Origin: Halobellus ruber
Lineage (GTDB): Archaea > Halobacteriota > Halobacteria > Halobacteriales > Haloferacaceae
DNA length: 64,000 bases
NCBI RefSeq assembly: GCF_014212355.1
Contig: NZ_JACKXD010000001.1
Coordinates: forward strand, 62,001 to 126,000
Direction of reading: 5' to 3'
This document shows positions 8,344 through 16,991 of this stretch, in pieces; position 1 is the stretch's first letter, and every line of letters starts with the position of its first letter. Both the position numbers and the translations under genes were made by a program. Under the pieces are notes generated by a model. That model did not search any database, was not told where the DNA came from, and saw nothing but the letters and a program-made list of their open reading frames with translations.

Positions 8344-8730
8344 CAGCCGGACAGATAGACCGGCGCCTCGCCGGCCTCGGGCCACTCGACGTCGGTCGAT
8401 CAGGCTCCACACGATCGAGCCGCCGAAGGCGTCGGCGTCGGGGGCGTTCACCTCGACGCGGTTGCCGCCGGGGTCGCGGACGTACAGCTGTACGGCCCCG
8501 GACGGGGGCACGTACACCGGCGGCTCGGCGTCGCTCCCGACGAGGCGGCGCTGGCGATCGCCGCAGGCCAACCACCTGATGTACTCCCCGAGCGCCGGCG
8601 TCGGGATCCGCTCTCTCCCGAACACCGACTCGTAGAACGCGACCGACTCCTCTAAGTCGCTGGCGACGTGGGTGTAGCGGGTTTCGAACACAATACCTGA
8701 AGGCCGGTTGCGGGCGACAGGACGGGTCAC
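8343..8730 (-). pseudogene. VOC (glyoxalase/bleomycin-resistance) protein, apparent frameshift near 3' end
   Basis: The N-terminal 110 residues fit the vicinal oxygen chelate fold: 'RYTHVASDLEESVAFYESVFG', then 'VQLYVRDPGGNRVEV'. After 'SLID' the open frame turns into Arg/Gly-rich sequence and runs on into the 80-bp element. In another frame the next codons read 'DVEWPEAGEAPVYLSG' followed by TGA exactly at the element edge (8343-8345). That stop position matches the nikR copy of the element. One extra C (or two missing bases) near 8391-8396 would restore the frame. A GTG at 8691 is the likelier start. It could also be a sequencing error, or a functional protein with a replaced tail. Confidence 0.65.
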
Positions 8731-8790
8731 CCGGGGTGAGGCCTCTTGAGGGCCCGCGTGGCCTCGCCGCCGCTCCTCCCGGCTACCACT

Positions 8791-9312
8791 TCAGCCCCAG
8801 TGTTCGCCCCCGGCGGCGCGCCGCGGACGATGCTCGGCGGACTCCCGGCTCGACTCGTCGATCTGGTGTCGGTAGTACGTCCGCTCGTAGTGGCCGATGT
8901 TCTCGGTGCGTTCGGTTTCGAGTTTCTCCCCGAACCACAGGACGTAGCCGTTGGGGTCGGTCACTGCGAACTGCCGCCACCCGAACTCCGTCTCGTGTGG
9001 CTGTTTGACGACGTTCACGTCGCTCTCTTCGAGCGCTGCGTGTCGCCGCTCGGCGTCGTCGACGTCGATGTAGAGCGGCACCGTGCCGCCGGTCGACTCC
9101 CCTTCCAACACCGGGAGTTTCTCTTCGAGGGAGTCACGCTCCTGCAACATCAACTGGATCCCGTCGATCGACACCTGTGCCCAGAAGTACCCGGAGGCGG
9201 CTTCCGCCGGTAGCGTCGCGACGACCTCGGCGTCGAGTACCGACTCGTACCACGCGACTGTCTCTTCGATGTCCTCGACCATCAGGTCGGGCGTGATCGA
9301 ATTCACGGTCAT
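8791..9312 (-). CDS. VOC-family protein
   Basis: A 173-residue cytoplasmic protein with the betaalphabetabetabeta pattern of the VOC superfamily: 'ITPDLMVEDIEETVAWYESV' at the N-terminus and 'WRQFAVTDPNGYVLWFGEK' at the second module. The final 30 residues are an Arg/Glu-rich extension absent from most relatives. Relatives include glyoxalases, dioxygenases and antibiotic-binding proteins; the metal ligands are not conserved enough here to choose. It lies upstream of another VOC-fold gene on the same strand, so the pair may derive from an old duplication. Confidence 0.8.
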   Translation of the reverse strand: MTVNSITPDLMVEDIEETVAWYESVLDAEVVATLPAEAASGYFWAQVSIDGIQLMLQERDSLEEKLPVLEGESTGGTVPLYIDVDDAERRHAALEESDVNVVKQPHETEFGWRQFAVTDPNGYVLWFGEKLETERTENIGHYERTYYRHQIDESSRESAEHRPRRAAGGEHWG

Positions 9313-9403
9313 CTGCGATCACGATCGAACACAACGGATACATAATAATAAATCATTATGATGACGGGGTGGGTGCTGGCGAGTCCGTCGTTGTCTTCAG
9401 TAC

Positions 9404-9428
9404 GCCCGGGTGCGAGAATCGAATCCGA
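9404..9428 (-). repeat. tRNA-His 3'-end relic C
   Basis: The minus strand here reads 'GATTCGATTCTCGCACCCGG', a near copy of the T-arm and 3' acceptor strand of the tRNA-His at 9623-9696. Nothing resembling the 5' half follows. It is the farther of two relics and is separated from relic B by about 83 bases. Confidence 0.75.
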
Positions 9429-9511
9429 TTGCGAGACTCGCCGACGCTCGTCTCGCGCGGTTCAATCCCGAGTGCGGACTTCCCGCTCGTCACTTCGTTC
9501 CTCGCGGAGAG

Positions 9512-9534
9512 GGTCCGGGTGCGAGAATCGAACC
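9512..9534 (-). repeat. tRNA-His 3'-end relic B
   Basis: The minus strand matches the last 23 bases of tRNA-His perfectly ('GGTTCGATTCTCGCACCCGG' plus ACC). Sequence 5' of it (about 9535-9555) still weakly resembles the variable region and anticodon stem. It lies about 88 bases downstream of the intact gene. Such copies usually mark past integration at the tRNA 3' end. Confidence 0.8.
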
Positions 9535-9622
9535 TCGTTCGCAGCCTCTCGGGTTCGGCTACTCCCTGCTTCGATTCCCGCCTTCCGGCTTTTCCACTCC
9601 TCCCTCCGGTCGTCGTGAAAAG

Positions 9623-9696
9623 GTCCGGGTGCGAGAATCGAACCCGCGTCTCAGCCTCCACAAGGCTGAAGGATGGTCCACTACCCTAACCCGGAC
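9623..9696 (-). tRNA. tRNA-His (GTG)
   Basis: A 74-nt cloverleaf on the minus strand with anticodon GTG in the loop TTGTGGA between CAGCC and GGCTG. The D-stem GGGT/ATCC pairs, and the T-arm is 'GCGGGTTCGATTCTCGC'. The extra 5' G (base 9696) pairs with C73 (9623), so G-1, the tRNA-His identity element, is encoded. CCA is not encoded. Two partial copies of its 3' end lie downstream. Confidence 0.95.
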
Positions 9697-9783
9697 ACGC
9701 ACCAGTCAGTACCCCCGTCCGAGGCAAATACGTTACGACTCCGGGGTGGAGTGCGCCGGGGTCACACAGATGCAAGGCGGAAG

Positions 9784-9803
9784 CCCACGACTTCAGTCGT
9801 GGG
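9784..9803 (+). mobile_element. Orphan IS200/IS605-type end hairpin (relic)
   Basis: The perfect 8-bp hairpin 'CCCACGACTTCAGTCGTGGG', set within 'GGAAG...AGGAAG', matches my memory of the right-end palindrome of haloarchaeal IS1341/IS605-type elements (TnpB-associated). No tnpA or tnpB frame is nearby, so this would be a decayed element or a non-autonomous palindrome-associated copy. It lies between tRNA-His and the next gene. Confidence 0.6.
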
Positions 9804-9886
9804 AGGAAGCCGACGAGAGTCGAATCAATCCACACGCCGACCGCATCGGGACGCTTTTGCCCGCGACCCACTAATCACGCTCAACC

Positions 9887-10342
9887 GTGGCCATCACGGA
9901 CAAGATCTACCTGAAGAACCACCGGCAGATCGTCTCCCAGCTGGACACCTCCATTCCCAAGGGGGCGTTCAAAGGGGCGACGATGGACGTGCTCTACTCC
10001 GGGGAGGGGCTGGCGAAACTCGACGACGCCACCCGCGACCGCCTCCTGGATTTCGCGGAGGACTTCCTCGACCCCGAGAACCCCGACGACCTCTACACCG
10101 GCTACCCCGAACGGCAGTTCGTCCGCTATCTCCTGGAGCTCCGCGCGCAGGGACTCGGCCCCGACGCCATTGTCGACGTGATGAGCGACGAGTATATGCT
10201 GTACGCCTACCCCGGCGACGTGCTCTCCTTCCTCGACAACGCCGTCCGGACGCTGGAGGCCGCCGAGACGCTCGCGGAGGTCGACGGCAACGAGCGGATG
10301 GAGGAGACGCTCCGGCGGGCCCGACGGGCGCTGTCCGGGTAG
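9887..10342 (+). CDS. Conserved haloarchaeal protein, unknown function
   Basis: A 151-residue soluble protein starting at GTG. It is largely helical, beginning 'MAITDKIYLKNHRQIVSQLD', with a middle segment 'RQFVRYLLELRAQGLGPDAIVDVMSDEY' and an Arg-rich C-terminal helix. I recognise it only as a conserved haloarchaeal type and see no catalytic motif. It stands alone and converges on the aldo/keto reductase gene. Confidence 0.75.
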   Translation: MAITDKIYLKNHRQIVSQLDTSIPKGAFKGATMDVLYSGEGLAKLDDATRDRLLDFAEDFLDPENPDDLYTGYPERQFVRYLLELRAQGLGPDAIVDVMSDEYMLYAYPGDVLSFLDNAVRTLEAAETLAEVDGNERMEETLRRARRALSG

Positions 10343-10362
10343 CCCGTCCCGCCCGGCGGGTC

Positions 10363-11163
10363 CTACGCCCGATTCCAGGGCGCGGCGTCGAAGTCGACGA
10401 TGCGGTGTCGCCGCTCGATCGCGTCGATCGTGGCGACGTCCTCGTCGTCGAGTTCGAGATCCGGGGCGGCGAGGTTCTCCCGAATGTGCGCTTGCGACGC
10501 CGACTTCGGGATCGGGGTGACGCGCTCCTTCGCATCGAGCCACGCCAGCGACACCTGGGCCGGCGTCGCGTCGTGCTTGTCGGCGACCTCGACGATCCGG
10601 TCGATTTCGCCCACCCTGTTACGGGCGATCGGACAGTACGCGACCAGCTCGTGGCCGCCCTCGACCGCGAGGTCGTGGAGTTCGGGCTGGGGCAAAAGCG
10701 GGTGCATCTCGACTTGGTGGGCCGTAACGGGCGTCTCCAGCCGGTCGGTCGCGTCCCGGAGCTGATCGGGCCGGAAGTTGCTCAGACCGATCCGGTCGAC
10801 GGTGCCCGCCGCGACGGCGTCGTCGAGCGCGGGCAGCGTCGCCTCGGGGTCGTATGCGTCCAGCGGCCAGTGGACGTACAGGAGGTCCAGGGAGTCGACG
10901 CCGAGCCGGTCGGCGCTCTCGCGGGCGGTCGAACGCACGTCGTCGTACCCCAGATTGTCGGGTTCGAGCTTGGTCGCGACGAACACCCCCGCGGCGTCGC
11001 GGTCGGCGGCGGCCAACCCGTCGGCGACGAACGCTTCGTTCCCGTAGCTCTGGGCTGTGTCGACGTGGTCGTACCCGAGATCGACCGCGGTGGCGACGGC
11101 GTCGGCGCACGTCCCCGGGTCGGTCATATCGTACGTCCCGAGTCCGATGGGTGGAAACTCCAT
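10363..11163 (-). CDS. Aldo/keto reductase
   Basis: A 266-residue (beta/alpha)8-barrel NAD(P)H oxidoreductase. The family signatures are present: 'GLGTYDM' at the N-terminus, 'YDHVDTAQSYGNE' carrying the catalytic Asp and Tyr, 'VATKLEP' with the catalytic Lys, 'LLYVHWP' with the His, and 'PIPKSAS' for the cofactor phosphate. Members reduce aldehydes and ketones; the substrate is unknown. It is transcribed alone and diverges from the saccharopine-dehydrogenase-like gene, with 119 bases between the starts. Confidence 0.9.
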   Translation of the reverse strand: MEFPPIGLGTYDMTDPGTCADAVATAVDLGYDHVDTAQSYGNEAFVADGLAAADRDAAGVFVATKLEPDNLGYDDVRSTARESADRLGVDSLDLLYVHWPLDAYDPEATLPALDDAVAAGTVDRIGLSNFRPDQLRDATDRLETPVTAHQVEMHPLLPQPELHDLAVEGGHELVAYCPIARNRVGEIDRIVEVADKHDATPAQVSLAWLDAKERVTPIPKSASQAHIRENLAAPDLELDDEDVATIDAIERRHRIVDFDAAPWNRA

Positions 11164-11282
11164 ACGGGAGCCTCACACCCTACGGGGTCGACAGTTTCGG
11201 TGTCGGTGCGCCACCCGACCCCCGTCGGCGTCCGTGCCCCCGCGCCGACGTGACTTTGTCAGTCCCGATCCAACCGCCAGGT

Positions 11283-12392
11283 ATGCCCGACCCCGACGCT
11301 CCGCGGCTCCTCGTGTACGGCGCGTACGGCTACACCGGCCGACTCGTCGTCGAGTCGGCGATCGACCGCGGCTACGACCCGATCGTGGCCGGCCGCGACG
11401 CCCGGAAGACCCGCGGGGTCGCGACCGCAAACGACCTCCGGGGGCGGTCGTTCCCGGTTGCCGACGCCGACGACCACCTCGGCGACGTCGACGCCGTGCT
11501 CAACTGCGCCGGGCCGTTCGCCGAGACCGCCGACGCGATGGTCGGCGCCTGCATCGACACCGGGACCCACTATCTGGACATCACCGGCGAACTCCCGGTG
11601 TTCGAGCGGATCCGCCGTCGCGGTCCCGACGCCGCCGGGGCGGGGGTGACGCTCCTCCCGGGCGTCGGCTTCGACGTGGTCCCGACAGACTGTTTAGCTA
11701 CACACCTCCACGATCGACTCCCCGGAGCGACCCACCTCTCGCTCGCGCTCGACGCCGACGGCGGCGTCTCCCCCGGCACGTTGAAGACGGTCCTCTCGGA
11801 CGCCGGCTCGGGCGGTGCGGTCCGCCGCGACGGCGTCCTCCGGGCGGAACCGGTCGGCGCGCGGACCCGCGTGGTCGACTTCGGCGAGGGGCTCCGGCGT
11901 GCCGTCTCGATCCCGTGGGGCGATGTCTCGACGGCCTACCACACCACCGGGATCCCGAACGTCGACGTCTACCTCGCGCTGCCCCGCGCCGGACGGACTG
12001 CGGTGGCGCTGGCGCCGTATCTCGACAGCGTCCTCGACGTCGACGCCGTCCAGCGCGGCCTGTCGTGGCTGATCGACCGGTACGTCGACGGGCCCGACCC
12101 GGCGACGCGGGCCGCCGGCGGGGCGCGCGTCTGGGGGGAGGTCCGAACCGCCGACGACCGGCTGGTCTCGCGGCTTCGGACGCCGGAGACCTACCGCTTC
12201 ACCGCCGACGCGGCGACCCTGATCGCGGGGAAGGTGCTCGACGGCGACGCGCCCGAGGGCTATCAGACCCCGGCGTCGGCGTTCGGCCCGGATCTCGTGC
12301 TCGAAATCCCGGGCGTCGAGCGGGTCGACCTGGTCGCCGACGAGGTCGTCGCCCGCGAATCCTCGCCGGTCGAGGGCGTCGCGAGCGACTGA
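11283..12392 (+). CDS. Saccharopine-dehydrogenase-like (trans-acting enoyl-reductase-like) oxidoreductase
   Basis: A 369-residue protein with an N-terminal Rossmann fold: 'LLVYGAYGYTGRLVVESA', with the dinucleotide-binding Gly-rich loop at about residues 11-16. A 'DAVLNCAGPFAE' segment follows, and 'GTHYLDITGELPVFERI' is typical of the saccharopine dehydrogenase-like family that includes trans-acting enoyl reductases of lipid metabolism. The reaction and substrate are not determined. The ATG at 11283 has a haloarchaeal 'caggtATG' context. Confidence 0.85.
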   Translation: MPDPDAPRLLVYGAYGYTGRLVVESAIDRGYDPIVAGRDARKTRGVATANDLRGRSFPVADADDHLGDVDAVLNCAGPFAETADAMVGACIDTGTHYLDITGELPVFERIRRRGPDAAGAGVTLLPGVGFDVVPTDCLATHLHDRLPGATHLSLALDADGGVSPGTLKTVLSDAGSGGAVRRDGVLRAEPVGARTRVVDFGEGLRRAVSIPWGDVSTAYHTTGIPNVDVYLALPRAGRTAVALAPYLDSVLDVDAVQRGLSWLIDRYVDGPDPATRAAGGARVWGEVRTADDRLVSRLRTPETYRFTADAATLIAGKVLDGDAPEGYQTPASAFGPDLVLEIPGVERVDLVADEVVARESSPVEGVASD

Positions 12393-12458
12393 AAGAGGGC
12401 CCACGACGCCGACGGCGACCGTCGGACACGCGATGGCCGACCGCACATCCACCCGGGC

Positions 12459-12491
12459 GGGAATGGAAGGGGCGCGGGGGCTTCCGAGGTC
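12459..12491. repeat. Structured intergenic repeat, copy 3 (collapsed)
   Basis: This 33-bp copy reads 'GGGAATGGAAGGGGCGCGGG' and then 'GGCTTCCGAGGTC'. It is the outer left arm joined directly to the outer right arm of the repeat at 24045-24216, with the inner stem and interior missing. It lies about 60 bases upstream of the pyrG promoter. Confidence 0.7.
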
Positions 12492-12548
12492 TCAATATGC
12501 ATTTCTGTACTGATTTTACATCCGGCAAAGTGGTCCGCGCATACCCTC

Positions 12549-12563
12549 CGAAACCGTTTTGAT
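12549..12563 (+). promoter_or_regulatory. BRE/TATA promoter of pyrG
   Basis: 'cgaaaccgttttgat' matches the haloarchaeal pattern of a purine-rich BRE (CGAAA) directly upstream of a T-rich TATA box. It is centred about 29 bases before the pyrG ATG, implying a leaderless or very short-leader mRNA. Confidence 0.6.
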
Positions 12564-12584
12564 GCGGCCTCGCGCATTCTCGGT

Positions 12585-14246
12585 ATGCCGAAGGAACCCG
12601 AAACCGGGTACGACCCCTCGTTGGGTCGGAAATTCATCTTCGTAACGGGTGGGGTGATGTCCGGGCTGGGCAAAGGGATCACAGCCGCCAGCACCGGCCG
12701 TCTCCTGGCGAACGCGGGGTTCGACGTGACCGCGGTCAAGATCGACCCGTACCTCAACGTCGACGCCGGGACGATGAACCCCTACCAGCACGGGGAGGTC
12801 TACGTGTTGAAAGACGGGGGCGAGGTCGACCTCGATCTGGGGAACTACGAGCGGTTCCTCGGGGTGGATATGACCTCCGATCACAACGTCACCACCGGCA
12901 AGACCTACCAGCACGTCATCGAGAAGGAACGCGCCGGCGACTACCTGGGCCAGACGGTCCAGATCATCCCGCACATCACCGACGACATCAAGCGGCGGAT
13001 CCGGGAGGCCGCGGTCGGCACCGACGTCTGCATCGTCGAGGTCGGCGGTACCGTCGGCGACATCGAGGGGATGCCCTACCTCGAAGCCCTCCGGCAGTTC
13101 GCCCACGAGGAGGACGACCGCGACATCCTCTTCACCCACGTCACGCTCGTCCCCTACTCCCAGAACGGCGAACAGAAGACAAAACCCACCCAACACTCCG
13201 TGAAGGAGCTCCGGTCGATCGGACTCCAGCCCGACATCCTCGTCGGGCGGTGTGAGGACGAACTCGAACCGAAGACCAAGGAGAAGATCGCGCTGTTCTG
13301 CGACGTCCCCACCGAGGCGGTCTTCTCGAACCCCGACGTCGAGGACGTCTACCACGTCCCGCTCGTGGTCGAATCCGAGGGGTTAGACGAGTACGTGATG
13401 GAGCGGCTCGACCTCGCCTCGGAGGCCAAGCCCCCTGCGGAACGCGACAACCGGTGGCGCGAGCTCGTGACCCGCGACCGGACCGCGGAGGTCGACGTCG
13501 CCCTCGTCGGGAAGTACGACCTCGAAGACGCGTATATGTCGGTCCACGAGGCGCTGAAACACGCCGGGATCGAGCGCCGGACCGAGGTGAACGTCCAGTG
13601 GGTCGACTCCGACGAGATGCTCGACCGGCACGAAAACCGATTGAAGCAGGCCGACGGCGTCGTCGTCCCCGGCGGGTTCGGGACCCGCGGGATCGAGGGG
13701 AAACTCAAGGCCGTCGAGTACTGCCGCGAGAACGACGTCCCCTTCCTGGGGCTGTGTCTCGGCTTCCAGATGGCGGTGGTCGAACACGCCCGGAACGTCC
13801 TCGGACTGGCGGCCGCCCACTCCGCGGAACACGACCCCGACACCGCCCACCCCGTCATCGACATCCTCCCCGAGCAGTACGAGGTCGAGGACATGGGCGG
13901 GACGATGCGGCTCGGCGCCCACGACACCGACATCGAACCGGGGTCGCTCGCCGAGCGGGTCTACGGCGACACCGTCTGTACCGAGCGCCACCGCCACCGC
14001 TACGAGGTCAACCCCGAGTACATCGAGGAGTTAGAGCGCGGCGCGCTCGCCTTCTCCGGCACCGCGAACAACCGGATGGAGATCCTCGAACGCGACGATC
14101 ACCCGTTCTTCCTCGGCACGCAGTTCCACCCCGAGTTCCGGTCGCGACCGGACCGCGCGAGCCCGCCGTTCGTTGGGTTTCTGGAGGCCGTCGCCGGAGA
14201 GTTGGACGCGCGTGAGCTCGCCGACGAAACGGAGGTGCAGGCCTGA
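12585..14246 (+). CDS. pyrG: CTP synthase
   Basis: A 553-residue two-domain enzyme that aminates UTP to CTP with glutamine and ATP. The N-terminal synthetase domain has '[20 protein letters not shown]' (P-loop), '[15 protein letters not shown]' and '[11 protein letters not shown]'. The C-terminal class I glutamine amidotransferase has 'FLGLCLGFQ' with the nucleophilic Cys, and 'QFHPEF' with the catalytic His and Glu. Full length for the family. The stop overlaps the GMP synthase start (TGATG), so CTP and GMP formation are coupled in one transcript. Confidence 0.97.
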   Translation: MPKEPETGYDPSLGRKFIFVTGGVMSGLGKGITAASTGRLLANAGFDVTAVKIDPYLNVDAGTMNPYQHGEVYVLKDGGEVDLDLGNYERFLGVDMTSDHNVTTGKTYQHVIEKERAGDYLGQTVQIIPHITDDIKRRIREAAVGTDVCIVEVGGTVGDIEGMPYLEALRQFAHEEDDRDILFTHVTLVPYSQNGEQKTKPTQHSVKELRSIGLQPDILVGRCEDELEPKTKEKIALFCDVPTEAVFSNPDVEDVYHVPLVVESEGLDEYVMERLDLASEAKPPAERDNRWRELVTRDRTAEVDVALVGKYDLEDAYMSVHEALKHAGIERRTEVNVQWVDSDEMLDRHENRLKQADGVVVPGGFGTRGIEGKLKAVEYCRENDVPFLGLCLGFQMAVVEHARNVLGLAAAHSAEHDPDTAHPVIDILPEQYEVEDMGGTMRLGAHDTDIEPGSLAERVYGDTVCTERHRHRYEVNPEYIEELERGALAFSGTANNRMEILERDDHPFFLGTQFHPEFRSRPDRASPPFVGFLEAVAGELDARELADETEVQA

Positions 14247-15163
14247 TGGTCGACGTCGAGCCGTTCATCGAAGACGCCGTCGCGGAGATCGAAGCCGAGA
14301 TCGGCGACGCCGACGCCGTCATCGCGCTGTCGGGCGGCGTCGACTCCTCGGTCGCTGCGGCCCTGGCGTACCGCGCGATCGGCGACCGGCTGACGCCCGT
14401 CTACGTCGACACCGGGCTGATGCGGAAAGGCGAGACCGAGCAGATACGGGAGACCTTCTCGTATATGGACTCGCTGCGGATCGTGGAGGCACAGGACCGC
14501 TTCCTCGATTCCCTCGCCGGGATCACCGACCCCGAGGGCAAGCGCCACGCCATCGGCGAGCAGTTCATTCGGGAGTTCGAGCAGGAGGCGCGATCAGCAA
14601 ACGCAGAGTACCTCGTCCAGGGCACGATCTACCCCGACCGGATCGAGTCGGAGGGCAACATCAAATCCCACCACAACGTCGGCGGCCTGCCCGAGGCCGT
14701 CGACTTCGAGGGGATCGTCGAGCCGGTCCGGGACCTCTACAAGGACGAGGTCCGGACGGTCGCCCGCGAACTCGAACTCGGCGCGGTCACCGAGGAACGG
14801 ATGCCGTTCCCCGGCCCGGGGCTGGCGATCCGGGTGCTCGGCGAGGCCACCAGAGAGAAGGTCGCGGTCGCCCGCGAGGCGTGTCACGTCGTCGAGGAGG
14901 AGACCGAAGCACACGACCCCTGGCAGGCGTTCGCCGCGGTCGTCGGCAAGGCGACGGGGGTGAAGGGTGACAACCGCGTCCACGGGTGGGTCGTGTCGGT
15001 CCGGTCGGTCGAGTCCCGCGACGGGATGACCGCCCGCGCCCAGGAGCTCCCGTGGGAGACCCTCCAGCGCATCCAGTCGCGGATCACCGGCGAGAACGAC
15101 AACGTCGCCCGCGTGGTCTACGACGTGACGCACAAACCGCCCGCGACCATCGAGTACGAGTGA
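14246..15163 (+). CDS. guaAb: GMP synthase, ATP-pyrophosphatase subunit (B)
   Basis: A 305-residue archaeal-type GuaA subunit that converts XMP to GMP using ammonia from a separate glutaminase. The PP-loop motif '[10 protein letters not shown]' is near residues 27-36, followed by '[12 protein letters not shown]' and the C-terminal dimerisation segment ending '[13 protein letters not shown]', typical of GMP synthetases. Archaea split the enzyme, and no GuaAa glutaminase gene is visible in this window, so it must lie elsewhere. Translation is coupled to pyrG (TGATG overlap). Confidence 0.95.
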   Translation: MVDVEPFIEDAVAEIEAEIGDADAVIALSGGVDSSVAAALAYRAIGDRLTPVYVDTGLMRKGETEQIRETFSYMDSLRIVEAQDRFLDSLAGITDPEGKRHAIGEQFIREFEQEARSANAEYLVQGTIYPDRIESEGNIKSHHNVGGLPEAVDFEGIVEPVRDLYKDEVRTVARELELGAVTEERMPFPGPGLAIRVLGEATREKVAVAREACHVVEEETEAHDPWQAFAAVVGKATGVKGDNRVHGWVVSVRSVESRDGMTARAQELPWETLQRIQSRITGENDNVARVVYDVTHKPPATIEYE

Positions 15164-15168
15164 GTTCG

Positions 15169-15501
15169 ATGATCATCCTCGCCGGTCCCGACGACGACGG
15201 GCTCACGGGCGCCCTGGAGGCGCTCGGCGCCGACGTCGTCCGTGTTGAGGGGATCGCCACCCGCGAGTCGCTGGACGCCGCCGGCCTCGCCGAGGCCCAC
15301 ACCCTCGTGCTCACGGAGATGGACGACGCCTCCGCGATCCCGGTTGCGAAGGAGGCGAACACCGAGGTCCGGATCGTGACCTACTCGCGGGACTCCCTTC
15401 CGGAGTTCGCGCGCGGCCAGGCCGATCTCGCGATCGACCCCGACCTCCTGACGCCGGATGTCGTCGCCGACGAACTCGCAAACGGCCACGTCGGGGAGTA
15501 G
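15169..15501 (+). CDS. Small Rossmann-like protein (DUF7126-type) downstream of guaAb
   Basis: A 110-residue acidic alpha/beta protein beginning 'MIILAGPDDDGL' with alternating strands and helices ('DVVRVEGIAT', 'TLVLTEMDDASAIPVAKE', 'VRIVTYSRDSLP'). It resembles a TrkA-N/Rossmann half-domain and is, from memory, a conserved companion of archaeal nucleotide genes (sometimes labelled DUF7126). An alternative GTG start at 15160 would overlap the guaAb stop, so translational coupling is possible. The role is unknown. Confidence 0.75.
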   Translation: MIILAGPDDDGLTGALEALGADVVRVEGIATRESLDAAGLAEAHTLVLTEMDDASAIPVAKEANTEVRIVTYSRDSLPEFARGQADLAIDPDLLTPDVVADELANGHVGE

Positions 15502-15517
15502 GAACCGCGTCGTTACA

Positions 15518-15593
15518 GTAGCGTTTGCAAGTCTTCGCTCACTCGATCGCACGACGGCGTGCGATCGGATGTGCAACCAGTTGCAAACGCTAC
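15518..15593. repeat. 76-bp palindromic element, copy 1
   Basis: Inverted ends 'GTAGCGTTTGCAAGT' and 'AGTTGCAAACGCTAC' (one mismatch) enclose a second inverted repeat GATCGCACG/CGTGCGATC. The element is 76 bp and differs from the copy at 21156-21231 at only two positions. Both copies are followed by 'GATAG'. There is no coding potential, so it is MITE-like. It separates two convergent genes. Confidence 0.85.
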
Positions 15594-15600
15594 GATAGCT

Positions 15601-15801
15601 CTACAGGTCGAACCCGTTCCGTCGCAGTGCGTCCGCGAGTTCACCCTCCGGGTCGGCCGCGAACTCGACCAACGACGACTCCGGTCTCGTCGTCGTATAC
15701 AGGTCCGAGTCGATGTTGTCAGGGATCTCGTTTGCGTGTGTCTCGTCGACAACCGCAACCGATATTTTCGGTCCCGCGTCCGTGTCCGTTGTGTCGCTCA
15801 T
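15601..15801 (-). CDS. Small conserved haloarchaeal protein
   Basis: From the ATG at 15801 the protein is 66 residues: '[20 protein letters not shown]', then '[17 protein letters not shown]', ending in an acidic helix '[14 protein letters not shown]'. The upstream in-frame extension is Arg-rich and unlike protein. The sequence looks like a small folded alpha/beta protein, but the family is not recognised. It ends 8 bases from the 76-bp palindromic element and diverges from cofD. Confidence 0.65.
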   Translation of the reverse strand: MSDTTDTDAGPKISVAVVDETHANEIPDNIDSDLYTTTRPESSLVEFAADPEGELADALRRNGFDL

Positions 15802-15947
15802 TACGCACCCATACGGGAGAGCGACGTTTGGGGCTTCCCCTTCGACTACAGCCCGCTGGCTCCGCTGAGCGCGTCTGTGGGTACGACGACCGCACAACCC
15901 GCTGCCGCCGAAGCAACGTTCAAACCGCCGTCGGCCCAACCCAGGGT

Positions 15948-16940
15948 ATGGTCACGTTCCTCGCCGGTGGGACCGGCACCCCGAAGCTGCTTGACGGCGC
16001 AGACAGGGTGTTCGACCCGTCGGCGACGACGGTGGTGGCGAACACCGGCGACGACGTCGAACTCGGCGGCCACCTCGTGTGTCCGGACGTCGACACCGTC
16101 CTGTTTCACGGCGGCGGCGTTCTCGACACCGACACCTGGTGGGGAATCGACGGCGACACCGCCGCGACACACACCGAACTGGGGCGGCTCGCGGACGCGG
16201 CGGGGCTCGATCCCGGCCCGCGGTATCTCGATTCCGACGCCCAGACCGCCGGCCGCGACATCGCACGCTGGCGCCGGTTCTCCGGCGTCGCGGAGTTTAT
16301 GCGGATCGGCGACCGCGACCGCGCGGTCCACCTCACCCGGACCTCGCTGCTCGACGAGGGGCGGTCGTTGACCGAGGTGACGCGGCTCCTGGCGGACGCC
16401 TTCGGGCTGGAGATCGACCTCCTGCCGATGAGCGACGATCCCGTGGCGACGATCGTCCACACCGACGAGGGGGCGATGCACTTCCAGGAGTACTGGGTCC
16501 ACCGCCGCGGTGACCCCCCGGTCCGGGACGTCGAGTTCCGCGGCGCCGAGAGCGCGGCGCCGACCCCGGAGGCCGACGAGGCGCTCGCCGACCCCGTCGT
16601 CGTCGGCCCGTCCAACCCGGTCACGAGCATCGGGCCGATGCTCGCGATGGACGGGATCGAAGCGGCGCTCGAATCGACGCCGGTGGTCGCGGTCTCGCCG
16701 TTCGTCGGCGGGACGGTGTTCTCCGGGCCCGCACCCGCGCTGATGCGCGGCGTCGGCTACGAGGCCTCGACCGCGGGCGTCGCGGCCGCGTACCCCTTCG
16801 CCGACGCGTTCGTCCTCGACGACGACGACCCGACCGACCTGGATCGGCCCGTGACCAGGACCGACACCCGGATCGACGGGGCCGAGGACGCCGAGCGCGT
16901 CGCCCGCGCGGTGGCCGACGCCCTGTCGGAGGTGGCGTAG
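15948..16940 (+). CDS. cofD: 2-phospho-L-lactate transferase (F420 biosynthesis)
   Basis: A 330-residue enzyme that joins the 2-phospholactyl group to the deazaflavin Fo, making F420-0. The N-terminal signature '[14 protein letters not shown]' and '[23 protein letters not shown]' bind the GDP-activated substrate. '[12 protein letters not shown]' and '[17 protein letters not shown]' are further family motifs. Length fits archaeal CofD. It is followed on the same strand by a Dus-like barrel, a CitG-like gene and DUF447, forming an apparent cofactor cluster. Confidence 0.95.
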   Translation: MVTFLAGGTGTPKLLDGADRVFDPSATTVVANTGDDVELGGHLVCPDVDTVLFHGGGVLDTDTWWGIDGDTAATHTELGRLADAAGLDPGPRYLDSDAQTAGRDIARWRRFSGVAEFMRIGDRDRAVHLTRTSLLDEGRSLTEVTRLLADAFGLEIDLLPMSDDPVATIVHTDEGAMHFQEYWVHRRGDPPVRDVEFRGAESAAPTPEADEALADPVVVGPSNPVTSIGPMLAMDGIEAALESTPVVAVSPFVGGTVFSGPAPALMRGVGYEASTAGVAAAYPFADAFVLDDDDPTDLDRPVTRTDTRIDGAEDAERVARAVADALSEVA

Positions 16941-16991
16941 ATGCGGGGCCGGCGGCTCCGGACGGCGTCGGTGACGGGAGGTGCGTCGTAG

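Noticed and set aside
9404-9700. Regularly spaced tRNA-His tail copies as a CRISPR-like array
   Set aside because: Only three units, the repeats match a tRNA end, and intervals differ in length and are much longer than spacers.
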